This document shows, one piece after another, positions 25,290 to 33,721 of a stretch of 64,000 bases of DNA. Source of the stretch: Planctomycetota bacterium (GTDB taxonomy: Bacteria > Planctomycetota > UBA1135 > GCA-002748355); assembly GCA_002748355.1 (NCBI GenBank), contig PDSF01000039.1, forward strand, positions 21,751 to 85,750. The letters run 5' to 3'. Within the stretch, counting starts at the first letter, position 1; every line of letters begins with the position of its first letter. A model generated the notes under the pieces. That model worked only from the letters and a program-made list of their open reading frames with translations, had not been told where the DNA came from and did no database searches. Position numbers and translations under genes: made by a program.

Positions 25290-26366
25290 TCAGTGCTCAT
25301 CGCCCCGGTCGTAGTCCAAGCGTTTGATGTCGTTGAAACGCATCGTGACGACCTTGTTCTTGAGCATCGGAAGCGCACGAAAGCGCTCGAAGAGCTTCTG
25401 CTTGGCCTCGGGACTGGCTTTGGCGGGATAGCGAATCCCCACGAGGATATGCCCCTTGCCATCGTTCATCCAGTCGACCTTGCCAAAGCCATGCTTCAGG
25501 AGGTAGTTCTTCACCGCCGAACTCATCGACTTGGAGTCGGCATCGGCGGCATTGCGCGTCAAGACAAGGAAGCCTTCCTTAGACCAGTCCTGGCTAGCCC
25601 CGGCCTGAAGCGGCTTGATGCCCGACTCCGTGTTCAAGCTGCTCGAGCGATCCCGGCCCGAGCTTTCGGAATCCGGAAACTCGGTGCTTGCCGCGGGGCT
25701 AGGAAGCAGATTCGGATCGAGCTCCGGAGCAAAGTCGGCACGCCCACCGGGCGCGCTGTTCCGGCTCTTCCCAGCTCGATACTCATCCTGCATGGCAGAG
25801 GAGGCGCGCTGCTGGGCCTGGACCGTCGACCGGGTCCTGGCACCGAGTTGATACGAGCCCCAGATCAGCAGCAGCGCGGCTGCGGCCCCGGAGAGCAGAA
25901 CTCCGCGGGTACTACGCTGCTCGGTCTGCAGCCAACCCTTCACCTGCTCGGAAGAACTGCGCAAGCTCGGCTTCCGCCTCTGCTCTTCCTTGGCCTGGCC
26001 AGGAACTCCGCCCTCGCCCTGGTCTCCGAACAAAGCCGCGTCCTGGCGGGTCTCCCCTTCGTTGGTGGCGCTATAGCCATGTCCCTTGCTAGCTCCGCCG
26101 GCGCCGGGCACCACGGCCTCCGCCATCTCATAGCCGCATTCTCCGCTGGCAGGAGCCTCGCCTCGCCGAACTCGCCCAGAGCGTGCGCCCCGACGAGAAG
26201 CTGCAGACGCTGCACCGGCGCGCTCGGAACGAGGGCTCCGGCTCGGCGAGCTTTCGCGTCCCTGCCCAGAGTCACGGTCATGCGCAGAATCATGGCGTGA
26301 TTCCCGGCGAGAGCGCCTGGAACCGTCACCGAGCACGTCTAGCAACGTGTAGTTCTTCTTGGACAT
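25290..26366 (-). CDS. unknown single-pass membrane protein
   Basis: 358 residues from the ATG at 26366 (MSKKNYTLLDVLGDG). Residues 15-155 are highly polar, rich in Arg, Ser, Gly and Glu, and probably disordered in the cytoplasm. One membrane helix (155-175) follows. Beyond a Ser/Pro-rich linker, the C-terminal 100 residues fold as a small alpha/beta domain (FLVLTRNAADADSKSMS, then NYLLKHGFGKVDWMNDGKGH, ILVGIRYPAK and KLFERFRALPML). Its layout resembles SPOR-type peptidoglycan-binding proteins, but I see no clear SPOR match. Function unknown. Confidence 0.6.
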   Translation of the reverse strand: MSKKNYTLLDVLGDGSRRSRRESRHDSAHDRDSGQGRESSPSRSPRSERAGAASAASRRGARSGRVRRGEAPASGECGYEMAEAVVPGAGGASKGHGYSATNEGETRQDAALFGDQGEGGVPGQAKEEQRRKPSLRSSSEQVKGWLQTEQRSTRGVLLSGAAAALLLIWGSYQLGARTRSTVQAQQRASSAMQDEYRAGKSRNSAPGGRADFAPELDPNLLPSPAASTEFPDSESSGRDRSSSLNTESGIKPLQAGASQDWSKEGFLVLTRNAADADSKSMSSAVKNYLLKHGFGKVDWMNDGKGHILVGIRYPAKASPEAKQKLFERFRALPMLKNKVVTMRFNDIKRLDYDRGDEH

Positions 26367-26593
26367 ACGTCCCTCCCTCTCGGCCCATAGGGGCCTGGTG
26401 AACCCGGCGAGAAACGGAAAGACCGCTCCTGCTCGAGTGTCAGGCCTCACTCCCCGCGAGGCCCTGAACGGCTCTTGTGCACACGAGGTCCACGCGAACC
26501 AAGAACACTTCGCCGCCCAGCAAAGTGTTCGGGTCGACAAGATAACGCAGAACGGCAGCTCCGCAATGCGTCAAATCGTCGAGCTGCAGGCCT

Positions 26594-29407
26594 TTAACGA
26601 GTCACCGCCGTTCGCAGCTGCTCTCGCAGCTCCGGCTTCTTGATCAGGTCCTTCTTTTCGCCCTCGAGATAGAGCAAGGCGAAAGCACGCGCCCGCTCTT
26701 CCATGCCACTTTGCTGCATCGCTAGCACGGCGTTGAGCACCGCGCGCCCAGGGTCCTGCTTGCGTTTTTCGAGAAGCTGGGCGAGGCGCTGAAAGGGCTC
26801 CACGGCCTGCTCCGGCTTGAGATCGCGGTAGAGAGCGGTGCCCAAGAGCCCGTATGCGTTGACATACTCGTCGAAGGGAGGAGTATTCTCCGGCAGCAGG
26901 GCCAGTGCGCCCCGGAAATGCAGCACCGCCTCACCCCAGGCTTTGGCGCGAGCGGCCCGTTTGCCCCGCTCCAGGCGGGACAAGAAGCTGCTACGCAAGA
27001 TCTCGCGCACGGCGCCCAGGGAGTATTTCTTTGGCGCGAACTCGAGCAGCTCCCGAAAGAAATGCATGGCCTCATCGCGCTCTCCCTTGACCAGGCGCGC
27101 ATAGCCGTTGGCGCTCAAGATTTCAGCGACGAGCTGCTGCACCGGCTCAGAGTCTGGGGAGCGCTTCAGGGCCTCCCGTGCCCGCGCCAAGGCCTCCGTG
27201 AGCATCCTCTCAGAAAAGAGGATCCTCGATTGAAGCAGGGGTAGCAGGGGATGCTCGGGAACCAGCTTCGCCGCCTCCTCGACCAGCGGCTTCCAGGAGG
27301 CGGGCTTTGCGGTCGGCGCCGCAGTTTGCGCAGCAAAGAGCAGGCAGGACCCGAGCAGCCGCTCCAGCTTCTGGTTACCCGGCCGCAGACGTATCGCTTC
27401 CCGCAGCCGCGGCATCGCCTGGTCGAAACGCCGAGAGGCGTAGAGCAGCTGGCCGAGCTTGGCGTGCAGCAGCGCCGCCTTCGGCCAGCGCGCCAGCCCC
27501 TCCTTCAGCACCGAGATCGCCTCGTCGATCAGCTGGTGAGCCAGGAAGATGTCCGCCGAAAGCGCGTAGATCCGCGAAGCGCTGCTGAACTTGGGGCGCA
27601 GGCCGCTCTGCTGCAGGCGAACGACGGCGCCGCGCGCGCGCATGTCTCCGAGCAAGAACAGGCGCTCGGCATCGGCTAACTGGTACTGGTAGCTCTGCTC
27701 ATGACCCGGCAAGGCTGAGGCCCGATCCAGCAGTGGCGCCGCCACCCGCACCCGGAGCTTCGGTTCCCCCAGGTCGGTATCCCGCATCGTGCAAGAGGCC
27801 AAAAGCCCCAGCGCATCGACGTGCGAAGCACTTCGCTCAAGCAAGTCCTGCAAGACCCCTTGGGCCTCTTGGTAGCGCCCCTCTTCGACCAGAGCCTCGC
27901 TCAGGAGGTAGCGAGCCGTGATCTGCAGCTCCTCTGCCTCCTGACGCTCGGCCGGAAGTTTGTCGGTGGCTTCGACCAGGGCTTTGCGCGAAACGACGAT
28001 GCGCCGTCCATCGCCACTACGGTTGGCCAGGTCGAATTGGAGCTGGCATACGCGGTAGTGCTGGTAGGGCCCTTCGGCGAGAGCTGCTGCCCGCGCGACA
28101 CTGCGCTGGTATTGGGCGCTGTCCACGGACTCCTGCGTGCCCTGCCACTGAGCCAAGTTGACCCAGGAAACCGCGTCCTCGGGATAGACCTTCAGGTTGG
28201 CTCGCCACAGGGTCCCGCTGTCGGCGAAATCGCCACCTCGCCGCCAACTGAGCAGTGAAAGCAAGAGCGCGAGCCCAAGGGTCAGTCCGAAGCGAATCCG
28301 CCCAGCAAGCTCCCCTCGGAGGAGTAAGGAGAGCCCCGCCAAAAGCAGTCCTGCCCCGAGCATCGGCAGCTGCAAGTAGCGGTCAGCGACCGGAAGCGCC
28401 GTCGCCGGGAACCAGGCGTTGAAGGGCGCCCAGGCAGCGGTGAACAAGGTGAGACCAAGGGCGAACAGTCGCCCGGCAGCAGAGCGGCGCTGAAGCAGCA
28501 GCCAGAGGGCGCCAGCCATGAGCGTCACAAAAACCAGGAGGGGCAGCGGCGCCGCCGACTCGGCGCCAGCCAAGAACTCGGCCCGCGGATGATGCACCGC
28601 CAGCTCCGTGGGCCAGAAGAAGCTCCCCCAGCTATGCAGGTAGCTGGCCGGCAAGACCGCAAAGGGCGCCTCGAACTCGGCCGTGCCCGCCTCCCGCGCG
28701 AGCAGCCAGTGATGCAGGGCCGCGAGGGCGCAAATCACTAGCATCGGCAGCAGGACAAGGCCTAGCCGCCGAAGACTCCATCCCTCAGCACGGCGCCAGA
28801 GGAAGAGCGGAAGGGCGAGCAAGGGCAAGGCGACGCCGCTGCCCTTGCTGTAGCAGGCCAAGAGCGCCAGCAGCGCCGGCACCCAAAACGCCATGCGCCC
28901 CCGCAGGGCCCGCAGACCGCTGAGCAGGCTGAGCCCGGCAAAGAGGGCGACCAGCGGCTCCTTACGGCTCGAAACCCAAAGCACGCTCTCACAGAGAGCC
29001 GGGTGCGCCAGCAGCGGCACGGCGGCCAAGAGGCCCGCAGCGAGACCCAGCCCAAGCTCACGGACAAGCAGGTAGAGCACGAAGGCGGCCAAGGCTTGCA
29101 GCAGCAGCGAGTGGAGCTGGAAGGGCAGGGGATGGCTCATCCCATGCAGCAGCACGTCCAGCCCCAGACTGAGGTAATTGACCGGCAGGTAAACGTCCGC
29201 GATCCTTTGGCTGGGATCGAGAATCCGCGCAAGGTCGACCGAATCCCCAGCAAAAGCCGGGTTGCCCAGCACCGTTCGCGGATCGTCGAAGTTGAGCCAA
29301 TCGCCTCCGACACCCGGAGCGAAGGCGAGGGTGGCCACCAAGAGGCAGAAGAAGAAGGCGAAGATGTGCTCGCGGCGGGAGCTGAACCGAGGCTCGACTT
29401 GAGGCAT
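26594..29407 (-). CDS. TMTC-like multi-pass membrane protein with C-terminal TPRs
   Basis: 937 residues from the ATG at 29407. The first half (about 12-420) has around ten hydrophobic helices and the loop GGDWLNFDDPRTVLGNPAF, like the first periplasmic loop with an acidic Asp pair in GT-C glycosyltransferases of the TMTC (DUF1736) group. The second half (about 430-937) is made of TPR helices (YQEAQGVLQDLLERSASHVD, LLHAKLGQLLYASRRFDQAM, AVLHFRGALALLPEN). TMTC proteins transfer sugars to secreted proteins; here that role is an inference. It lies 80 bases from the divergent uracil-DNA glycosylase. Confidence 0.75.
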   Translation of the reverse strand: MPQVEPRFSSRREHIFAFFFCLLVATLAFAPGVGGDWLNFDDPRTVLGNPAFAGDSVDLARILDPSQRIADVYLPVNYLSLGLDVLLHGMSHPLPFQLHSLLLQALAAFVLYLLVRELGLGLAAGLLAAVPLLAHPALCESVLWVSSRKEPLVALFAGLSLLSGLRALRGRMAFWVPALLALLACYSKGSGVALPLLALPLFLWRRAEGWSLRRLGLVLLPMLVICALAALHHWLLAREAGTAEFEAPFAVLPASYLHSWGSFFWPTELAVHHPRAEFLAGAESAAPLPLLVFVTLMAGALWLLLQRRSAAGRLFALGLTLFTAAWAPFNAWFPATALPVADRYLQLPMLGAGLLLAGLSLLLRGELAGRIRFGLTLGLALLLSLLSWRRGGDFADSGTLWRANLKVYPEDAVSWVNLAQWQGTQESVDSAQYQRSVARAAALAEGPYQHYRVCQLQFDLANRSGDGRRIVVSRKALVEATDKLPAERQEAEELQITARYLLSEALVEEGRYQEAQGVLQDLLERSASHVDALGLLASCTMRDTDLGEPKLRVRVAAPLLDRASALPGHEQSYQYQLADAERLFLLGDMRARGAVVRLQQSGLRPKFSSASRIYALSADIFLAHQLIDEAISVLKEGLARWPKAALLHAKLGQLLYASRRFDQAMPRLREAIRLRPGNQKLERLLGSCLLFAAQTAAPTAKPASWKPLVEEAAKLVPEHPLLPLLQSRILFSERMLTEALARAREALKRSPDSEPVQQLVAEILSANGYARLVKGERDEAMHFFRELLEFAPKKYSLGAVREILRSSFLSRLERGKRAARAKAWGEAVLHFRGALALLPENTPPFDEYVNAYGLLGTALYRDLKPEQAVEPFQRLAQLLEKRKQDPGRAVLNAVLAMQQSGMEERARAFALLYLEGEKKDLIKKPELREQLRTAVTR

Positions 29408-29487
29408 CCGGCGATCCTGCCACGAAGACGCGCGGACGAACAAGCACGGGCTTGCCTTCATGGGCCGCAGCCACCTAGTCTCGGCGC

Positions 29488-30345
29488 ATGGCATCCAGGC
29501 TCCCCAGTCACTCAACGCTACTGCGGCACTGGCTCTCGGTAGCGGGAGCCGACCTGCTACTGCCCCGGCCAAAAGCGGGAGCAGCAGGAGCGGCGGCTGC
29601 AGCGCCCAGCTCACAGCCAACGACGGCCCCAGCGCAGACTCCGGCCCCTGCGCCCGTGCCTGCCCCAAGCCCGGCCTCCGCAAAGCCGCCATCGCCCCCC
29701 CCCACCGCTACGCCCAACCCCAAGCTCCCCCTTCACCTGCAGGATCTGCCGTCCGAGCCCGGCGCCCGGCTGAGCCGACTTGCCGAACTCAGCCGCGACT
29801 GCGCTCACTGTGGACTCCACGAAAAGCGCCAACAGGCCGTCTTCGGCGATGGAGAGCTGGGAGCCGAGATCATGTTCGTGGGTGAGGCCCCCGGCGCCCA
29901 AGAGGACGCCCAGGGTGTCCCCTTCGTCGGCGCCGCCGGGCAGCTGCTCACCCGCATCATCGAGAACGCCATGGGCATCCCCCGCTCTGCGGTCTACATC
30001 GCCAACGTGGTCAAGTGCCGTCCGCCGGGGAACCGCAATCCAAGCCCCGAGGAACAACAGCGCTGCGGCCCCTACCTCGAAGAACAAATCCGAGCGCTGC
30101 GCCCCAAGATCCTGATCTGCCTCGGCGCCATCGCCGCGCAGTATCTCTTGGACACGAAACAGGGCGCTGGGCGTCTCCGTGGGCGCGTCCACCAATGGGA
30201 AAAGATCCCCTTGGTCGTGACCTGGCACCCGGCCTACCTGCTGCGCACTCCCAGCGCCAAGCGCGAGACCTGGAGCGATATCCAGCTAGCACTTCGAACA
30301 CTGGGCCGCCCCGAGCGCCCCAAGCCATATAAGGCCGATGCTTGA
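29488..30345 (+). CDS. family 4 uracil-DNA glycosylase
   Basis: 285 residues. It removes uracil from DNA. Four Cys for the iron-sulfur cluster are present: Cys105 and Cys108 (CAHC), Cys177 and Cys193. Catalytic motif A is [17 protein letters not shown] and motif B is WHPAYLLR. Residues 28-80 form a Pro/Ala/Thr-rich linker before the catalytic domain, an extension present in several bacterial members and probably flexible. It is divergent from the TMTC-like gene. Confidence 0.92.
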   Translation: MASRLPSHSTLLRHWLSVAGADLLLPRPKAGAAGAAAAAPSSQPTTAPAQTPAPAPVPAPSPASAKPPSPPPTATPNPKLPLHLQDLPSEPGARLSRLAELSRDCAHCGLHEKRQQAVFGDGELGAEIMFVGEAPGAQEDAQGVPFVGAAGQLLTRIIENAMGIPRSAVYIANVVKCRPPGNRNPSPEEQQRCGPYLEEQIRALRPKILICLGAIAAQYLLDTKQGAGRLRGRVHQWEKIPLVVTWHPAYLLRTPSAKRETWSDIQLALRTLGRPERPKPYKADA

Positions 30346-30716
30346 ACCCTGCGAACTGCCTCTCCTCAGCCTGGGATTGCGGACTCGTTGTTGACGCTCT
30401 CCCCCAGGCTGGCTAGCGTTCCTGGCCACATCCCGCCCCATCCCCTTCGGATGAGCGGGCTGCCCTTATTCCTGTTCTCCCGTCCCTGCCCCGGACGTCT
30501 GCCTTGTTCTCGAGGCACAAACCGAGCTCCGGCTTGGTGTCGTGCCGGCCCATAGCGCCCTTAGTGGCGTTCAGGCATCGAGTTGGCCCCTTGCATCGAG
30601 CCGCGATCACGCACTGCCGTGCTCCTACACGAGCGTGGTTTCGGCTCAGGAAATCGTGTCGTCGAGTTCCCTGGCCGATAGCGGTCGTCTTGGCGTCACC
30701 TAGCTCCGAAGCTCCG
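30346..30716 (+). other. leader region upstream of secretin A
   Basis: About 370 bases without a credible gene. CAGCCTGGG at 30367-30375 can pair with CCCAGGCTG at 30403-30411, a 9-bp stem 21 bases after the uracil-DNA glycosylase stop. It lacks a T-run, so it could end that gene weakly or be a structured leader of the secretin gene. The frame of the following gene is open through much of this region but without protein-like composition. Confidence 0.4.
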
Positions 30717-33452
30717 ATGAAGAAAACGAGCCTGACGAAGCTCCTCGGTCTCCCTTCTTTCGCTTCGCACTCGCAGCGTTCGATCTTCAGTGCTCTCGTC
30801 CTCGGCTGTGCCGTGACGCTCTTCGCGAGCTGCTCGGGCACCGGCACGAACCCGGACGAAAAAGACCTGAATGAGTCCGCGCAGCCGTTGCCTCAGCAGA
30901 GTTCGCCTCAGCAGAGTTCGCCTCAGCAGGGTTCGCCTCAGCAGGGTTCGAAAGAACTCGCTGAGAGTGCAAAGCAAGACAGCGCCCAAATCCCCATCGC
31001 AACCGCACAGGATGCGAAGAAGGGCGAGGGTAGCCAGGACACGGTAGTTGAGCAGCGACGCAAGTTCCTGCTCTCTCACTACAAGACCCAGGCACGCAAT
31101 GCCTTGGCGGACCGTCGCTTCGAAGACGCGAAATATGCGGCCGCAGAGGCTCTTCGCGTTGACCCCAGCGACGATGAAGCCAAGCTCCTGCTGCAGAAAG
31201 CCAATGCGCTCTCTGGCGATGCGACTGCGAGCGTCGGTGAGCAGGCCAAGACCTCCATGCTCCGGGCCGAGATCGAAAAGCAAAAGGCCGAGTCGCAGGC
31301 GCGCAAGTATGAGCGCGACGGCAACTTCATGATGGAGCAGCAAGACTTTGAGAAAGCCCGCCAGTTTTACGAGAAAGCGCTCCTGACCGTCACCTACTCC
31401 CCCTGGTTCACCCCGGGCAGTGAGAAGGTGCGCACGCTCCGCGCCAAGATGGAGCAGGCGGAAAAGGCCCGCGACGAGTTCGCACAGCGCATCGCTGAGC
31501 GCAAGGCACGCGAGACTCGCGAGGAGCTAGTCAAGGCCGAGCGCGCCGAAGCTAAGCGCACCCGGGCCAAGGTCCGCAAGCTCTTCGACCAGGCCAACCT
31601 CGCCTTCCAGAACCGCCAGTATGGCGAGTCGGTGACCTACCTCGACCGCGCCCTCCTGTACGATCCGCTGAACGCGCCGGCCCAAGAGCTCCGCGAGCTA
31701 GCCCTCCGCGCCCGTCAAGACCGGGATATGGCTTCGGTCAATGCCCGCTGGCGTAGCGAGTGGGTCAAGACCTTCGAGGACATCAATCAGGGCAACGTGA
31801 TGCAGGAAAAGGTCATCGAGCATGACCTGCGTCACTGGGAAAAGGTCAAGAACCGCAAGCCCCTTGAGTTCACGAACTGGAGCACGGAGACCGATCCGGA
31901 CAACGAAGCGGTATTGAAGACACTTGCGAACGTCCGCGTCCCCAGCGACTTCCCCGAAGCCACCATCGACGAGTGGGTCGACTACTACCGTCGCGCGACC
32001 CGCCTCACCTTCGTCATCAGCCCGCGCCTGCGCGAACTCGACGAAGAGCAGACCGGCCTCAGCAAGTTCCTGCTGCCCCTCGACTCGGTCGAGAAGGCCC
32101 TCAACCGCATCATGCGTATTCGTCCCGCGATCTCCTGGAAGGTCAAGGATGGCGTTGTCTACCTGCTTTCCTCCGAGGAGAGCAGCGGGGACATCGTGAC
32201 CAAGATCTACGACATCCAGGAGATCACCAGCCAGATCACCCATTATCCGGGCAAGGACCTGGCGCAGAAGTTCGGCGAAGACGGCGATCCAGGCGACCTC
32301 GATGAGGAAGAAGATGTGTCGATCGTCATGGATATGGATACCCTGCAAACCCTCATCAGCAACAACGTCGCCCCCGAGTCCTGGGAACGTGAGGGGGTGA
32401 GCATTGAGCCTGCGGATGACAAGGCACTGATCATCAATCAGAGCCCCGAGGTCCATGCCATGATCGACCGCCTCCTGGCCGACTTGCGCAAGACCTCCGG
32501 CATCCAGGTCGATATCGAAGCCCGCTTCCTCCAGGTCGAAGATAACTTCCTCGAAGAAGTCGGCGTCGACTTCCGCGGCCTGGGTGACCAGAGTTCCGCT
32601 GGCAAGGCCGGCATGGGTCTGCAGAAGCAGGGAGATCGCTCTGGCTTCGGCTTCGACGACTATGGCCGTGACGTCAGCTCCGCCAGCCCCGGCCGCACGG
32701 GCACCGGCTTCGAGCCTGGCTGGTTCTACAATGACGGCAGAGATGGCGATATCTACGGCCGCACCGAGAACCTCTTTGACCGTGCCCTCGGTGGCTCCAG
32801 CAGGCTGGATGCCGGTGGCGGCGCAAGTCTGCAGTATGCCTTCCTCGACGATGCCGAGCTCGAAGTCATCCTCCGGGCCGTCTCCAAGAAGGAGCGAGTT
32901 GAGCAGCTCTCTGCTCCGCGCCTGCTCATCCACAACAGCTCGCGGGCCAATCTGACCGTCACCAACCAGTTCACCTACATCAAGGACTTCAACGTCGAGA
33001 TCGCCCAGAACGCAGCGATCGCCGACCCAGAGGTGGGCATCATTCGTGACGGCGTCGTCCTAGATGTGCGCCCCGTCGTCTCAGCAGACCAGCGCTTCAT
33101 TCTCATGGAGCTGCGTCCGACGCTGGCACGGCTTTCCCGCCCGATCACGACCTTCACCACCAGCCTCGGTGCAGGCCAGCCGGTCTCGATCCAGCTCCCC
33201 GTGCTCCAGCTGCAGCGCGTCCGCACCACCGTCACGATTCCGGACGGCGGCACCCTCCTGCTGGGCGGAATGAAGCAGCTTGAGAAGCAGCGTTTCGAGT
33301 CTTCGGTGCCGATCCTTGGCGACCTGCCCCTCATCTCGTTCTTCTTCAAGAAGAAGGGCGTCTTCACCGGCAACAAGAAAGTCCTGATCCTCTTGCGTGC
33401 TCAGATCGTTGTTCCCTCCGAGTGGGAGCCGAAGGCGATCGACATCCGCTGA
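30717..33452 (+). CDS. TPR-secretin lipoprotein A
   Basis: 911 residues from the ATG at 30717 (MKKTSLTKLLG), chosen because it begins a signal sequence ending in LFASC with lipidated Cys39. A Gln/Ser repeat linker follows (60-78), then charged TPR-type helices (about 112-335), a small N-domain-like region (about 395-500) and the secretin channel domain (about 597-900). Secretin hallmarks are VDIEARFLQVEDNFLEEVGV, VTIPDGGTLLLGG and VPILGDLPLISFFFKK. Secretins form gated rings in the outer membrane. No pilotin or type II secretion ATPase is nearby. A perfect hairpin follows 56 bases downstream. Confidence 0.9.
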   Translation: MKKTSLTKLLGLPSFASHSQRSIFSALVLGCAVTLFASCSGTGTNPDEKDLNESAQPLPQQSSPQQSSPQQGSPQQGSKELAESAKQDSAQIPIATAQDAKKGEGSQDTVVEQRRKFLLSHYKTQARNALADRRFEDAKYAAAEALRVDPSDDEAKLLLQKANALSGDATASVGEQAKTSMLRAEIEKQKAESQARKYERDGNFMMEQQDFEKARQFYEKALLTVTYSPWFTPGSEKVRTLRAKMEQAEKARDEFAQRIAERKARETREELVKAERAEAKRTRAKVRKLFDQANLAFQNRQYGESVTYLDRALLYDPLNAPAQELRELALRARQDRDMASVNARWRSEWVKTFEDINQGNVMQEKVIEHDLRHWEKVKNRKPLEFTNWSTETDPDNEAVLKTLANVRVPSDFPEATIDEWVDYYRRATRLTFVISPRLRELDEEQTGLSKFLLPLDSVEKALNRIMRIRPAISWKVKDGVVYLLSSEESSGDIVTKIYDIQEITSQITHYPGKDLAQKFGEDGDPGDLDEEEDVSIVMDMDTLQTLISNNVAPESWEREGVSIEPADDKALIINQSPEVHAMIDRLLADLRKTSGIQVDIEARFLQVEDNFLEEVGVDFRGLGDQSSAGKAGMGLQKQGDRSGFGFDDYGRDVSSASPGRTGTGFEPGWFYNDGRDGDIYGRTENLFDRALGGSSRLDAGGGASLQYAFLDDAELEVILRAVSKKERVEQLSAPRLLIHNSSRANLTVTNQFTYIKDFNVEIAQNAAIADPEVGIIRDGVVLDVRPVVSADQRFILMELRPTLARLSRPITTFTTSLGAGQPVSIQLPVLQLQRVRTTVTIPDGGTLLLGGMKQLEKQRFESSVPILGDLPLISFFFKKKGVFTGNKKVLILLRAQIVVPSEWEPKAIDIR
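30891..30950 (+). repeat. four 15-bp coding repeats in secretin A
   Basis: Four adjacent copies of CCTCAGCAGAGTTCG or its single-base variant, encoding PQQSS, PQQSS, PQQGS and PQQGS shortly after the lipidated Cys. They make a flexible linker whose length could change by slippage without breaking frame. Confidence 0.9.
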
Positions 33453-33507
33453 TTCGCTAGGACTTTCCGGAGATCGGCGTATCGAAAGCCAAGCTTCCGG
33501 AGCCCGT

Positions 33508-33543
33508 AGCGCGGGGCACCCTCGTTGAGAGGTGCCCCGCGCT
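33508..33543 (+). terminator. hairpin after secretin A
   Basis: A perfect 13-bp stem (AGCGCGGGGCACC at 33508-33520 with its complement at 33531-33543) around a 10-base loop. It is 56 bases after the secretin stop. No T-run follows, so it could also stabilise the 3' end. Confidence 0.65.
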
Positions 33544-33721
33544 GCAATTCCAGACCCTGCCTCAAGCAGCAAGTCCTCGCTGCAGCTCCTTCACTTCCTT
33601 CGTCCGTCGTTCTATCTCTTAGCAAGCCCCGCTAAGATGCTCCGTTCCCTTCGACGTGTCTGCATTCTGCCCACGAATGCGGTCCCGCCTTTTGCGAGCC
33701 GCTGAATCCTGGATTCTCTCG

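Noticed and set aside
30891..30950. Tandem repeats as a CRISPR array
   Set aside because: The units are adjacent without spacers, are in frame within a coding region and encode a linker.
31698..32933. 411-codon open frame on the minus strand opposite secretin A
   Set aside because: It lies wholly within the secretin gene, uses the high-GC mirror frame and has no ribosome site or family pattern.
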